The position numbers were made by a program, and so were the translations under genes. A stretch of DNA of 64,000 bases, taken from the NCBI RefSeq assembly GCF_014205015.1, contig NZ_JACHMO010000001.1, positions 2,914,001 through 2,978,000 on the forward strand, in the 5' to 3' direction. Each line of letters opens with the position of its first letter. Within the stretch, counting starts at the first letter, position 1. This document shows, one piece after another, positions 1-7,306 of this stretch. Source of the DNA: Saccharothrix ecbatanensis (GTDB lineage Bacteria > Actinomycetota > Actinomycetes > Mycobacteriales > Pseudonocardiaceae). Under the pieces are notes generated by a model. The model was given only the letters and a program-made list of their open reading frames with translations, did not search any database and had not been told where the DNA came from.

Positions 1-63
1 CATCAGGCCGGACATGGCTTGCATGACGTCCCGGCGCGAGGTCGTGCCGGTTTCGGTGGACAT
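1..63 (-). CDS. MFS multidrug transporter, N-terminal fragment (cut by window edge)
   Basis: Only the first 21 codons are present, starting at ATG 61-63 and running off the left edge. The visible residues, a polar leader with RRDV then MQAMSGLM, resemble the start of DHA2-family (EmrB/QacA-type, 14-helix) proton-driven drug exporters, where such a leader precedes the first membrane helix. A GGGGGAT ribosome-binding sequence sits just upstream. The gene starts 12 bp after the stop of a TetR-family regulator on the same strand, the usual layout of an efflux pump and its repressor. The family call rests on few residues and on context, so it is tentative. Confidence 0.5.
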   Translation of the reverse strand, partial: MSTETGTTSRRDVMQAMSGLM

Positions 64-75
64 CGGATCCCCCAG

Positions 76-684
76 TTAGTCGCGGTGTGGTTCGGCGAGC
101 CCGTGAGCGAGCATGTCGACGGCTTCGGCGAGCAGGACGTGCAGCGGCGTGGCGGTGCCGGCCCAGCGGGCGACAGCCACCCGGAACGCCGCGCCCGCCG
201 CAGCGCCGAGCAGCAGCGGGTAGGTGTCGTCGGCGGGCAGCCCGACCCGTTCGGCGATTCCCGCGACCAGCTCGCGCTCGACCACTTCGCCGCCGGAGAA
301 CACCTTCGCCAGCAGCACTGGGTGCTGCTGCACCACACGCATCCGCTGCAACCAGAGGTCGCGGTCGTCCGCCAGTTCCGCGGCGACTTCCGCCAACAAC
401 GCCTCACGCACAGCCGCCGCGGCGGACAACTCCGCCGGTGCGGCGAGCACGTGGGCACGCATGCGAGGCCCCGCGTCCGGGTCGGGCCCGAGAACAGCGT
501 CTTCCTTGCACGCGAAGTAGTTGAAGAACGTCCGAGTCGAAACCCCCGCCGCAGCGCTGATGTCCTCGACGGTCACCTGATCGAGACCATGCTCGGCGAC
601 CAAACGCACCGCGGCGTGCCCCAAAGCCGTCCGCGTCTGCCGCTTCTTGCGGCCACGAAGCCCCTCGGCCGCCGGCGTGCTCAC
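76..684 (-). CDS. TetR-family transcriptional regulator
   Basis: A 202-residue TetR-type repressor. The N-terminal helix-turn-helix is clear: GLRGRKKRQTR leads into TVEDISAAAGVSTRTFFNYF, the recognition-helix signature of the family. The C-terminal ligand domain is variable, as usual. I chose GTG 682-684 as start. A longer reading from TTG 720 would run through a strong palindrome (707-736) that is more likely the operator. No ribosome-binding site precedes GTG 684, so translation may be leaderless. It probably represses itself and the efflux gene 12 bp downstream; that role is inferred from layout. Confidence 0.85.
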   Translation of the reverse strand: MSTPAAEGLRGRKKRQTRTALGHAAVRLVAEHGLDQVTVEDISAAAGVSTRTFFNYFACKEDAVLGPDPDAGPRMRAHVLAAPAELSAAAAVREALLAEVAAELADDRDLWLQRMRVVQQHPVLLAKVFSGGEVVERELVAGIAERVGLPADDTYPLLLGAAAGAAFRVAVARWAGTATPLHVLLAEAVDMLAHGLAEPHRD

Positions 685-706
685 CCGATCAGCGTAAGGA
701 GAAACC

Positions 707-736
707 TGCACGTACTGCAACTTTGCAGACCGTGCA
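707..736. promoter_or_regulatory. Palindromic operator upstream of the TetR gene
   Basis: A 30-bp dyad: TGCACG (707-712) pairs with CGTGCA (731-736), and the core CTGCAACTTTGCAG (715-728) is a 6-2-6 inverted repeat. It lies just upstream of the chosen TetR start, as expected for an autoregulatory TetR operator. Confidence 0.6.
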
Positions 737-753
737 ACCTTGTGATCCCTCTC

Positions 754-1548
754 TCAGCTGTCGTGCCTGGTAGGCGCATCAGCGGCGACAAGAACGGCAA
801 CGGTCCCCGGGTAGTCACCGTCCGACGCACGACTGTTCCGCTCACCCCACAGCGCACAGTCGAGCGGCGTGGGCCCGTCCTCGTCGAACGCCTTATCCGC
901 AAGATCAGCACCACGCTCCACCAACAGCCGGACCACCTCGACCCGACCGTTCATCGCAGCCTGGTCCAACGGCGTGAAGTTGCTCCACCCCCGAGTGTCG
1001 ACATCCATCCCCGCGTCGAGCAGAGCGGCCACCACATCAGCCCGATCCAAAGCGGCGAACTGCCCCAGGATCCACCCGTAGTCGTCACCGCCAGGCGTGC
1101 CGAGGACCGGCGCGACAGCACGGGGCAGCGACACGGACTCACCACGCGCCACCGCCAACACCGCCTGATCCACAGCGTCCAACTCGGCTTCGGCACCATG
1201 CGACCGCAACAACGAATACGCGTCCAAGTGCCCACACCGAGCCGCCAACGCCAACGGACGCCGGCCGACGTCCCACCGCCCCCACGGCAGGTTCACGTCA
1301 GCACCAGCGGCGATCAACAGCCGCAGAACCTCGACGCTCCGACCCCGCCCGATCGCATGGTGCAGGCAGAACTCGGCGTTGACATCGACACCCCGGTCGA
1401 GGAACCACCGCAGCCCGACCACGTCCTCGCAGTCCAGCTTGTGGTTGACCATACGTTCGAAGCCCGGCCGGTACAGATCGTCCAGCAGCGTGGTGTCCGA
1501 CTGCTCGCAGGCGTGGTAGAAGGCGTCTTCGTCCGAAATCGGAGGCAC
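754..1548 (-). CDS. Ankyrin-repeat protein
   Basis: A 264-residue cytoplasmic protein with ankyrin-type helix-loop-helix repeats. Recognisable units include LRWFLDRGVDVN (about residues 45-57), VEVLRLLIAAGADVN (about 72-87), RPLALAARCGHLDAYSLLRSHGA and DQAAMNGRVEVVRLLVERGADL (about 195-215). No catalytic or membrane segment is visible, so a protein-binding role is the only safe inference. It starts at GTG 1546-1548 and is flanked by unrelated genes. Confidence 0.8.
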   Translation of the reverse strand: MPPISDEDAFYHACEQSDTTLLDDLYRPGFERMVNHKLDCEDVVGLRWFLDRGVDVNAEFCLHHAIGRGRSVEVLRLLIAAGADVNLPWGRWDVGRRPLALAARCGHLDAYSLLRSHGAEAELDAVDQAVLAVARGESVSLPRAVAPVLGTPGGDDYGWILGQFAALDRADVVAALLDAGMDVDTRGWSNFTPLDQAAMNGRVEVVRLLVERGADLADKAFDEDGPTPLDCALWGERNSRASDGDYPGTVAVLVAADAPTRHDS

Positions 1549-1655
1549 ACCGAGGACACTACGTCACCCCGACGCGTGACCGTCTACTTCGAACAGTCCC
1601 AGCGCGCCGGCCGCTAAGGTGCCCGGAAGGCAAGATCGACCCTTGAGGGAGAACG

Positions 1656-1943
1656 ATGCTCCGCAGCACTCGCCTCTTCGGCCCGAAGCGCCGCGTCACC
1701 TTCTCGCTACCGCTCGACCACCCGCGCGGCCCGGTGAGCGTCGTCGGCACGTTCAACAGCTGGACCCCCGGCGTGCACGAGCTGGTACCCCGCCGCGACG
1801 GCACCCGCACCGTCACCGTGATCCTCCCCCCAGGCACGCACCGCTTCCGCTACCTGGGCGCCGGCGGCCACTGGTTCGACGACACCGACGTCCCCCACGT
1901 CGACCACGAAGGCTGCGTGATCACGATCGGAACCGACTCATAA
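1656..1943 (+). CDS. Single-domain CBM48 (isoamylase N-terminal-like) protein
   Basis: A 95-residue protein that is almost entirely one glycogen-binding/early-set domain. The pattern VTFSLPLDHPRGPVSVVGTF, then NSWTPGVHEL, then TVILPPGTHRFRYLG matches the CBM48 fold of branching enzymes and AMPK beta subunits. Such stand-alone domains are common in actinobacteria and probably bind glycogen or maltodextrin, but no partner enzyme is adjacent. A GAGGGAGAACG ribosome-binding site supports ATG 1656. Confidence 0.8.
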   Translation: MLRSTRLFGPKRRVTFSLPLDHPRGPVSVVGTFNSWTPGVHELVPRRDGTRTVTVILPPGTHRFRYLGAGGHWFDDTDVPHVDHEGCVITIGTDS

Positions 1944-2021
1944 CCACGATTGACACCGATCGTCCACAGAGGACGCCCTGGACGCAGCCGCCGCACAACG
2001 GACCCGCAACCGACGCGCCGA

Positions 2022-2155
2022 GGCCCGATTTGACATGGGTTCGGGTGCCATAGGCTGGTCGAAGCCGGGCAGGCTTGGCGGGCGCTTTATCCGCCAGGCC
2101 TGCCCGGCTTTGGCCTGTCTGGGGTGCCCGTAAGGGTCCCATGTCAAATCGGGCC
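2022..2155. repeat. 134-bp nested palindromic intergenic element
   Basis: Outer arms GGCCCGATTTGACATGGG (2022-2039) and its exact reverse complement (2138-2155) enclose a second dyad, GCCGGGCAGGCTTGGCGG (2064-2081) against 2091-2108 (one mismatch), with a 9-base loop. It fills most of the gap before the pip gene. The structure is MITE- or REP-like, but no other copy is in this window and no transposase is present. It may instead be a transcribed hairpin. Confidence 0.7.
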
Positions 2156-2173
2156 GGCCCATGCCGACGTATA

Positions 2174-2193
2174 AGTGCTAATGTAACAGCACT
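2174..2193. promoter_or_regulatory. Inverted repeat upstream of pip
   Basis: AGTGCT (2174-2179) and AGCACT (2188-2193) form an inverted repeat with an 8-bp spacer in an AT-rich patch 36 bp before the pip start. It resembles a repressor site, but no matching regulator is adjacent. Confidence 0.35.
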
Positions 2194-2228
2194 GTCATAC
2201 TTCCCACATACGTCCCGCAGGAGGCACC

Positions 2229-3152
2229 GTGCTGTACCCGGAGATCGAGCCCTACGACCACGGGATGCTCGACGTCGGCGACGGCCATCACGTGTACTGG
2301 GAGGTGTGCGGCAACCCGGACGGCAAGCCCGCCGTGGTCCTGCACGGCGGGCCGGGCTCCGGCTGCTCCCCCCACGCCCGCCGCTACTTCGACCCCGCCG
2401 CCTACCGCGTCGTGCTGTTCGACCAGCGGGGCTGCGGCCGGAGCACACCGCACGCCGGTGAGCCGGTGGTCGACCTGTCCACCAACACCACCGACCACCT
2501 GATCGGCGACATGGAACGGCTGCGCGAACTCCTGGGCATCGACCGCTGGCTGGTATTCGCCGGGTCGTGGGGTTCGGTGCTCGGCCTCGTGTACGCGGAA
2601 CGCTTCCCGCACCGCGTGTCGGAAATGGTCCACGCGAGCGTGGCGACCGGCCGACGGTCGGAGACCGACCTGTTGACCACCGGCCTGGCGCCGATGTTCC
2701 CGGAAGCACACGCCCGGTTCCGCGAGTTGGCGCCGACAGGCGATCCCGCGGCGGGGTACCTCGAACTGCTCCTCTCCCCCGACCCGGTCGTGCACTACCG
2801 GGCGGCCAGGCAGTGGTGCGCGTGGGAGGACGCGTTGCAGCCGTTGACGACCGCAGGAGCGTGGTTCGACCCCCCGAAGCACGGATTGGCCTTCGCACGG
2901 CTTGTCACGCACTACTGGGCACACGGCTCGTGGCTCCCGGAAGGGATCGTCCTGGAGGAGGCGTGGAAGCTCGCCGGCATCCCCGGCGTAATCGTTCAAG
3001 GACAGCTCGACCTGGGCAATCTGATCGGCACCCCGTTCGACCTCGCGCACGCGTGGCCGGACGCCGAGCTGATCCTCCTCACCCAGACCGCCCACGGCGG
3101 GAGTGACGCGATGACCGAAGCGAGGGTCGCCGCTACCGACAAATTCCGGTAA
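2229..3152 (+). CDS. pip: Proline iminopeptidase-like alpha/beta hydrolase
   Basis: A 307-residue cytosolic serine peptidase of the S33 family, which removes N-terminal proline from peptides. Diagnostic features are the oxyanion-hole motif HGGPGSG (about 39-45), FDQRGCGRS (about 64-72), the nucleophile elbow AGSWGS (about 110-115) and a C-terminal HGG containing the catalytic His. Length matches the family. The start is GTG 2229 behind the strong ribosome-binding site GCAGGAGGCACC. It is monocistronic, following an AT-rich promoter patch with an inverted repeat. Confidence 0.9.
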   Translation: MLYPEIEPYDHGMLDVGDGHHVYWEVCGNPDGKPAVVLHGGPGSGCSPHARRYFDPAAYRVVLFDQRGCGRSTPHAGEPVVDLSTNTTDHLIGDMERLRELLGIDRWLVFAGSWGSVLGLVYAERFPHRVSEMVHASVATGRRSETDLLTTGLAPMFPEAHARFRELAPTGDPAAGYLELLLSPDPVVHYRAARQWCAWEDALQPLTTAGAWFDPPKHGLAFARLVTHYWAHGSWLPEGIVLEEAWKLAGIPGVIVQGQLDLGNLIGTPFDLAHAWPDAELILLTQTAHGGSDAMTEARVAATDKFR

Positions 3153-3252
3153 CACCCCGAAACTCGGTGCGATGCTGTGATTGCGGCTCTGTCGGCTGAA
3201 GGCGGCTCAGTCGGCTGTGACCACAGCGAGGTACACGCACGGGGGGTGCCGG

Positions 3253-4056
3253 ATGCCAGACAGGTTCACCGAGAGCGCGCGCCAGGTCTCCGTGCTGGCC
3301 CTCCAAGAGGCTCGGAGGCTCAACCACACCGCCATCGGCACCGAACACCTCCTCCTCGGCCTGATCGGGGAAGGCGGCGCGGCGGCATCGGTCCTGACGT
3401 CCTTCGGCATGTCACTGCCCAACTGCCGGGCACACGTCCAGAAGATCAACGGCCGGGGGACCCTCCCCGTGCCCGGCCACCTGCCGTTCACCCCCGGCGC
3501 GAAGCGGGCACTGGCCTACGCGGTGCGGGAATCCCTCACCCTGCACCACCTGCACGTCGACACCGGCCACCTGCTGCTCGGCGTGCTCGCCGAATCCGAC
3601 GGAGTCGCGCTCGACGTGCTGGCCGCCTCCGGCGTGTTCCCCACCGACCTACGAGACCGCGCGTTCGCCGCGCTGGCCGGGATCGAACTGCCACCCGGGC
3701 AACGACAAGCCCGCCTGTTCCTCAGCTACCGACGCCCGCAAGACCTCCACCTCGCGGGACGCATCGCGGACCGGCTGGACGACATCGGCCGATCGGTCGT
3801 CCGTGACGTGGCCGAGTGCGACGTGCTGCTGGCCGTGGTCAGCCCGGACTGGACGCCGACCGACCTGATGCGCGCCGAGGTGGAGCGCGCGGCCGAACGA
3901 GCGGTGCCGGTGATCCCGGTGCTGGTCGACGGGGCCGAACTGCCCCTCGACCAGCTACCGGGACCCGATCACGTCACCGTCCGCCACGAGACGTTCCGCG
4001 CGGACGTGGGCCGGTTGGCCGACGTGGTCCGCTACGCCCAGCCGGGCATCGGGTAG
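3253..4056 (+). CDS. Clp-N repeat protein with C-terminal TIR-like domain
   Basis: A 267-residue protein with two Clp N-terminal repeats (about 1-75 and 80-150), each carrying the EHLLLGL / GHLLLGVL helix signature used by ClpC to bind adaptors or substrates. From about residue 155 a TIR-like segment begins with RLFLSYRR and continues to CDVLLAVVSPDW. The stretch between them is far shorter than in ordinary TIR domains, so the region that usually carries the catalytic glutamate seems to be missing. No AAA+ ATPase domain is present. The start is ATG 3253 after GGGGGGTGCC. Its 3' end overlaps glyA on the other strand by 25 bp. Role unknown; possibly an adaptor or signalling protein. Confidence 0.75.
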   Translation: MPDRFTESARQVSVLALQEARRLNHTAIGTEHLLLGLIGEGGAAASVLTSFGMSLPNCRAHVQKINGRGTLPVPGHLPFTPGAKRALAYAVRESLTLHHLHVDTGHLLLGVLAESDGVALDVLAASGVFPTDLRDRAFAALAGIELPPGQRQARLFLSYRRPQDLHLAGRIADRLDDIGRSVVRDVAECDVLLAVVSPDWTPTDLMRAEVERAAERAVPVIPVLVDGAELPLDQLPGPDHVTVRHETFRADVGRLADVVRYAQPGIG

Positions 4057-5288
4057 CCGGCCATCAGGTCGGCCACCTCGGCCGCGATCCGGTCCAACGC
4101 CTGCGCATCGTCCGCTGCCACGACCGCCCGCTCGATCCACTCCGCGATCTGCGGCATGTGGTCCGTCGTCAGGCCACGCGTGGTGATCGCGGCCGTGCCG
4201 AGTCGCACCCCCGACGGGTCGAACGGCTTGCGCGGATCGAACGGAACGGTGTTGTAGTTCGCCTCGATCCCCGCCCGGTCCAACGCCTTCGCCGCGGGCT
4301 TCCCGCCAATGCCCTTCGCGGTCACATCAACCAGGATCAGGTGGTTGTCGGTGCCCCCGGAGACCAGGTCGAAGCCCCGGTCCAACAGCGCGGCGGCCAA
4401 CGCCCGAGCGTTCTGCACGACCGCGTGCGCGTAGAGGCCGAAGGACGGCTCCAACGCCTCCCCCAGCGCGACCGCGATAGCCGCAGTCGTGTGGTTGTGC
4501 GGGCCACCTTGCAGACCGGGGAACACCGCCTTGTCGATGGCCTTCGAATGCGCGGCGTCGGTGAGGATCATCGCGCCACGCGGCCCGCGCAACGTCTTGT
4601 GCGTGGTAGTGGTGATCACCTGGGCGTGCCCGACCGGCGACGGGTGCGCGCCGCCCGCGATGAGCCCGGCGATGTGCGCGATGTCGGCGGCGAGCACCGC
4701 GCCCACCTCGTTCGCGATCTCGGCGAACGCGGGGAAGTCGATGGTCCGCGGAATGGCCGTGCCACCGCAGAAGATGACCTTCGGGCGTTCGGCGCGGGCC
4801 AGGTCCCGAACCTGGTCGAGGTCGACGACCCCGGTTTCCTTGCGCACGCCGTACTGCACGCTGCGGAACCACTTGCCGGTGGCCGAGACGCCCCAGCCGT
4901 GGGTCAGGTGGCCGCCGGCGGGCAGGGCCATGCCCATGACCGTGTCACCGGGGTTCAGGAACGCCATGTACACGGCCAGGTTCGCCGGGGAGCCGGAGTA
5001 CGGCTGGACGTTGGCGTGGTCGGCGCCGAACAGGGCCTTGGCCCGCCCGATCGCCAACTCCTCCACCGGGTCGACCACCTGCTGGCCTTCGTAGTACCGA
5101 CGGCCCGCGTACCCCTCGGAGTACTTGTTGGTCAGCACCGAGCCGGTCGCTTCCAGCACGGCGGTCGAGACGTAGTTCTCCGAGGCGATCAGCCGGACCT
5201 TCTCGAACTGGCGGCGGGCCTCGGCCTGGACCAGGCGGGCGACCTCGGGGTCCGCGCCGGTCAACGACGGGATGGCGGGTTCGTGCAC
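4032..5288 (-). CDS. glyA: Serine hydroxymethyltransferase
   Basis: A 418-residue PLP enzyme that interconverts serine and glycine with tetrahydrofolate and feeds one-carbon metabolism. The family blocks are present in order: RLIASENYVS, NKYSEGYAGRRYYEG, VQPYSGSPANLAVY, ADIAHIAGLI, and the PLP-lysine motif TTTTHKTLRGPRG. I placed the start at GTG 5286-5288 because GGAGGTC lies at the right distance upstream; a GTG four codons earlier has no such site. No folate or glycine riboswitch is recognisable upstream. Confidence 0.95.
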   Translation of the reverse strand: MHEPAIPSLTGADPEVARLVQAEARRQFEKVRLIASENYVSTAVLEATGSVLTNKYSEGYAGRRYYEGQQVVDPVEELAIGRAKALFGADHANVQPYSGSPANLAVYMAFLNPGDTVMGMALPAGGHLTHGWGVSATGKWFRSVQYGVRKETGVVDLDQVRDLARAERPKVIFCGGTAIPRTIDFPAFAEIANEVGAVLAADIAHIAGLIAGGAHPSPVGHAQVITTTTHKTLRGPRGAMILTDAAHSKAIDKAVFPGLQGGPHNHTTAAIAVALGEALEPSFGLYAHAVVQNARALAAALLDRGFDLVSGGTDNHLILVDVTAKGIGGKPAAKALDRAGIEANYNTVPFDPRKPFDPSGVRLGTAAITTRGLTTDHMPQIAEWIERAVVAADDAQALDRIAAEVADLMAGYPMPGWA

Positions 5289-5444
5289 GACGACCTCCAC
5301 GCGCGCGGGGGCGCTGCCGTAGCACCCAGGCGCGCGGTGCGATCCGGCTCAACGCTCCCCGGTGGTCTGTCCCACCCTCCGCACGCCAGTCGCGAACGTC
5401 CGAATCCTACGCCCGCCTGCTCCACCGCACCACGGAGTTGCGAG

Positions 5445-5570
5445 CTGCCACACAACCCCTGCCACACAGCCCCTGCCGCACGACACCCACAGCACATCAC
5501 CCGCTGCCCGACACCCACAGCACAACACCCGCCGCACAAACATCTGCCGCACAACACCCCACGAGGCATT
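5445..5570 (+). repeat. C/A-rich degenerate tandem array in the glyA-5716 intergenic region
   Basis: The 427-bp gap 5289-5715 holds no convincing gene. Its middle contains about eight degenerate copies of a 14-15 nt unit such as CCCTGCCACACAGC, CCCACAGCACAACA and CCGCCGCACAAACA. The plus strand is rich in C and A and poor in G, so its transcript would be nearly unstructured, like a Rho-loading (rut) site. The rest of the gap holds a short palindrome cluster (5635-5667) and the ribosome-binding site for the next gene. Confidence 0.55.
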
Positions 5571-5634
5571 CGCCCCTGCCAGGTTTGGGCGAAATGGACC
5601 ATTGCCGCGACGAACGGCCGGCCCAATACTCGGG

Positions 5635-5667
5635 GTTGGAAACACACGGAGTTGGAAACCTTCCAAC
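5635..5667. promoter_or_regulatory. Repeated operator-like palindrome
   Basis: GTTGGAAAC occurs at 5635-5643 and again at 5651-5659, where it forms the perfect dyad GTTGGAAACCTTCCAAC (5651-5667). The half-sites are 16 bp apart and about 50 bp before the next start codon, suggesting a regulator site. Confidence 0.45.
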
Positions 5668-5715
5668 AGGCCCTGTGCCACGTCAGCACTTCCCCCTGCC
5701 CCCGAAAGGACTGAC

Positions 5716-6576
5716 GTGCTCGATCGGCGAACGTTCGTGCTGGGTGCCGCCGCTTCCGCGGCCGTCGCCAGCGCATTACCGGCCCACGCGGCTGCCTCGG
5801 CACCCGCGCCGGGCGCTACACCGGACAAAACCACACCCGACAAGACCGCTGGAGTCTTCGCCGCAGCCGGCGGCACTCCCCTACTCCTGACCCAACGCGA
5901 CAACCAGTGGGTGCTCGTCGACGAGGGCGGTTCGGTGCGCATCACCACCGGCCTCACCGGCGCCGACCTGGTGGACGTCACCAGCGACGGAACCACGTTC
6001 ACCACCGTCGGCGCGGTGAGCGGCGACCCCATCGCCACCATCTGGGAGTCCACGGACGGCATCGCGTGGACCGAGGTTCGCCGCCTGCACGGCGTTCGCT
6101 CGGAGTTCACCGCCGTCGGCGGCGGCCTGGCACTTGGCTCGGTCGTGAAGCACGAGCGCGCTTCGGTGGTCCGTATCGCCGCACGCCGCACCGCGAACGG
6201 CTGGAACACCGTGCGGATGCGCGGACTGGAGTGGACGGACGGCCTGTCCGCCACCGCTGTCGCCGCGACCGCCGACGGCTGGATCGTCGCGGCCGTCGAC
6301 ATCTCCGGCACCGTCCTCCACACGTCGCGCGACGGCGTCAACTGGACCGCCCGTCCCCGTCTGGACGGTGTCGCGGTGCGCGGGCTGACCGCGGTGGACG
6401 GCCGCGTGCACTGGGTCGGCAACGAGATGGTCGACGCCACCCCGCTCACCGGCGTCCTGGACGCCGACACGACCCGACCGGACGTGCCGGCGGACGCGAA
6501 GGCGCTGGGTGTCGCGGGCACCCGGTCCGGCTGGCTCACCGGCGGCCGACTGATCACCGTGGAGGCGACCCGATGA
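5716..6576 (+). CDS. Tat-exported beta-propeller-like protein
   Basis: A 286-residue exported protein of unknown function. The N-terminus, RRTFVLG followed by an Ala-rich hydrophobic stretch and PAHAAA, is a twin-arginine signal peptide, so the protein is folded before export. The rest has repeated short beta units (IWESTDGIAWTEV, LHTSRDGVNWTARP) like the blades of sialidase/BNR-type propellers. The start is GTG 5716 with GAAAGGA upstream. Its TGA overlaps the ATG of the next gene (ATGA), so the two are translationally coupled. Confidence 0.75.
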   Translation: MLDRRTFVLGAAASAAVASALPAHAAASAPAPGATPDKTTPDKTAGVFAAAGGTPLLLTQRDNQWVLVDEGGSVRITTGLTGADLVDVTSDGTTFTTVGAVSGDPIATIWESTDGIAWTEVRRLHGVRSEFTAVGGGLALGSVVKHERASVVRIAARRTANGWNTVRMRGLEWTDGLSATAVAATADGWIVAAVDISGTVLHTSRDGVNWTARPRLDGVAVRGLTAVDGRVHWVGNEMVDATPLTGVLDADTTRPDVPADAKALGVAGTRSGWLTGGRLITVEATR

Positions 6577-7232
6577 TCACGTTCAGCCGGATCGACGGCA
6601 CCCCCGTCTACTACTGGCGGTCCAGCCGCGGCAACACGACCCTGCGCAACTGGCAGGCGACCCAGGCCTTCTACGACTCCCTGGTGCTGTGGATCCGGGA
6701 CCTGCGGTCGTTGTCGTCGGCCTACGGCAGCATCACCTACCTGGTGTCGGCCGGGTTCTACGTGAACAAGCCCGGCCAGCACGGCGCGGGCACCGCGATG
6801 GACCTGGACTACGTCCGGTGGAGCGGCGGGCAGGTCTCGTCACCGCTCGACCAGCACCACGCGTCCGGCACCCTCGCCACCCGGCGTCGGTACCTGGCGG
6901 TGGACGCGGCGTGTCGGCGGCGCTTCCGGTACGTGCTGGACGGTTGGTACAACTCCGCCCACGCCGACCACATCCACTCCGACTTCGGCGGCCTGCCGGT
7001 CCGCTGCGTGACGAGTTCGGACAGCGACACGAAGTTCGTGCAGTCGCTGTGCAACAACTTCATGAGTTCGGGGCTGGTGGTGGACGGCATCTGGGGTCCG
7101 AGGACCCAGAGCGCGTTCAACACCGCCAAGTCGCGGCTCGGCGTCACAGGCGACCCGCACACCAGCAGCGCGGCGTGGCAGACGTTCCTGTCCGCCGCGG
7201 CGCGCCGGGGATTCGCCAACCAGGCGTTCTAA
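6573..7232 (+). CDS. Extensin-like/M15-type peptidase with C-terminal peptidoglycan-binding-like domain
   Basis: A 219-residue protein. The N-terminal half shows the zinc-site pattern of the extensin-like/D,D-carboxypeptidase (M15-related) fold: HGAGTAMDLD (about 68-77) and HADHIHSDFGG (about 129-139). The C-terminal half (about 150-219) has VVDGIWGPRTQSAF, the signature of a type-1 peptidoglycan-binding domain. A cell-wall substrate is therefore likely. It has no signal peptide of its own, although its target should be outside the membrane. It is coupled by ATGA overlap to the Tat-exported protein upstream, so co-export is possible but unproven. Confidence 0.75.
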   Translation: MITFSRIDGTPVYYWRSSRGNTTLRNWQATQAFYDSLVLWIRDLRSLSSAYGSITYLVSAGFYVNKPGQHGAGTAMDLDYVRWSGGQVSSPLDQHHASGTLATRRRYLAVDAACRRRFRYVLDGWYNSAHADHIHSDFGGLPVRCVTSSDSDTKFVQSLCNNFMSSGLVVDGIWGPRTQSAFNTAKSRLGVTGDPHTSSAAWQTFLSAAARRGFANQAF

Positions 7233-7255
7233 ACGCTAACGAACTAAACGCTGAC

Positions 7256-7285
7256 GGGCCCGTGAGTCAACCGACTCACGGGCCC
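7256..7285. terminator. Bidirectional terminator between convergent genes
   Basis: A perfect 13-bp stem, GGGCCCGTGAGTC (7256-7268) with GACTCACGGGCCC (7273-7285) and an AACC loop, lies between the convergent peptidase and MFS genes. There is no U tract, as is common in actinobacteria. Confidence 0.8.
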
Positions 7286-7306
7286 GCCTCGTCACCAACC
7301 CGCTCC

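Noticed and set aside
2022..2155. Insertion sequence
   Set aside because: There is no transposase frame between the arms and no clear target duplication, so only a repeat is claimed.
5445..5570. Possible CRISPR or VNTR-coded peptide
   Set aside because: Repeats are degenerate and have no spacers; no frame has a start and ribosome-binding site giving a sensible protein.
3816..5714. Plus-strand open frame opposite glyA
   Set aside because: glyA has every SHMT motif. The plus frame has no recognisable fold and only reads through the C/A-rich array.
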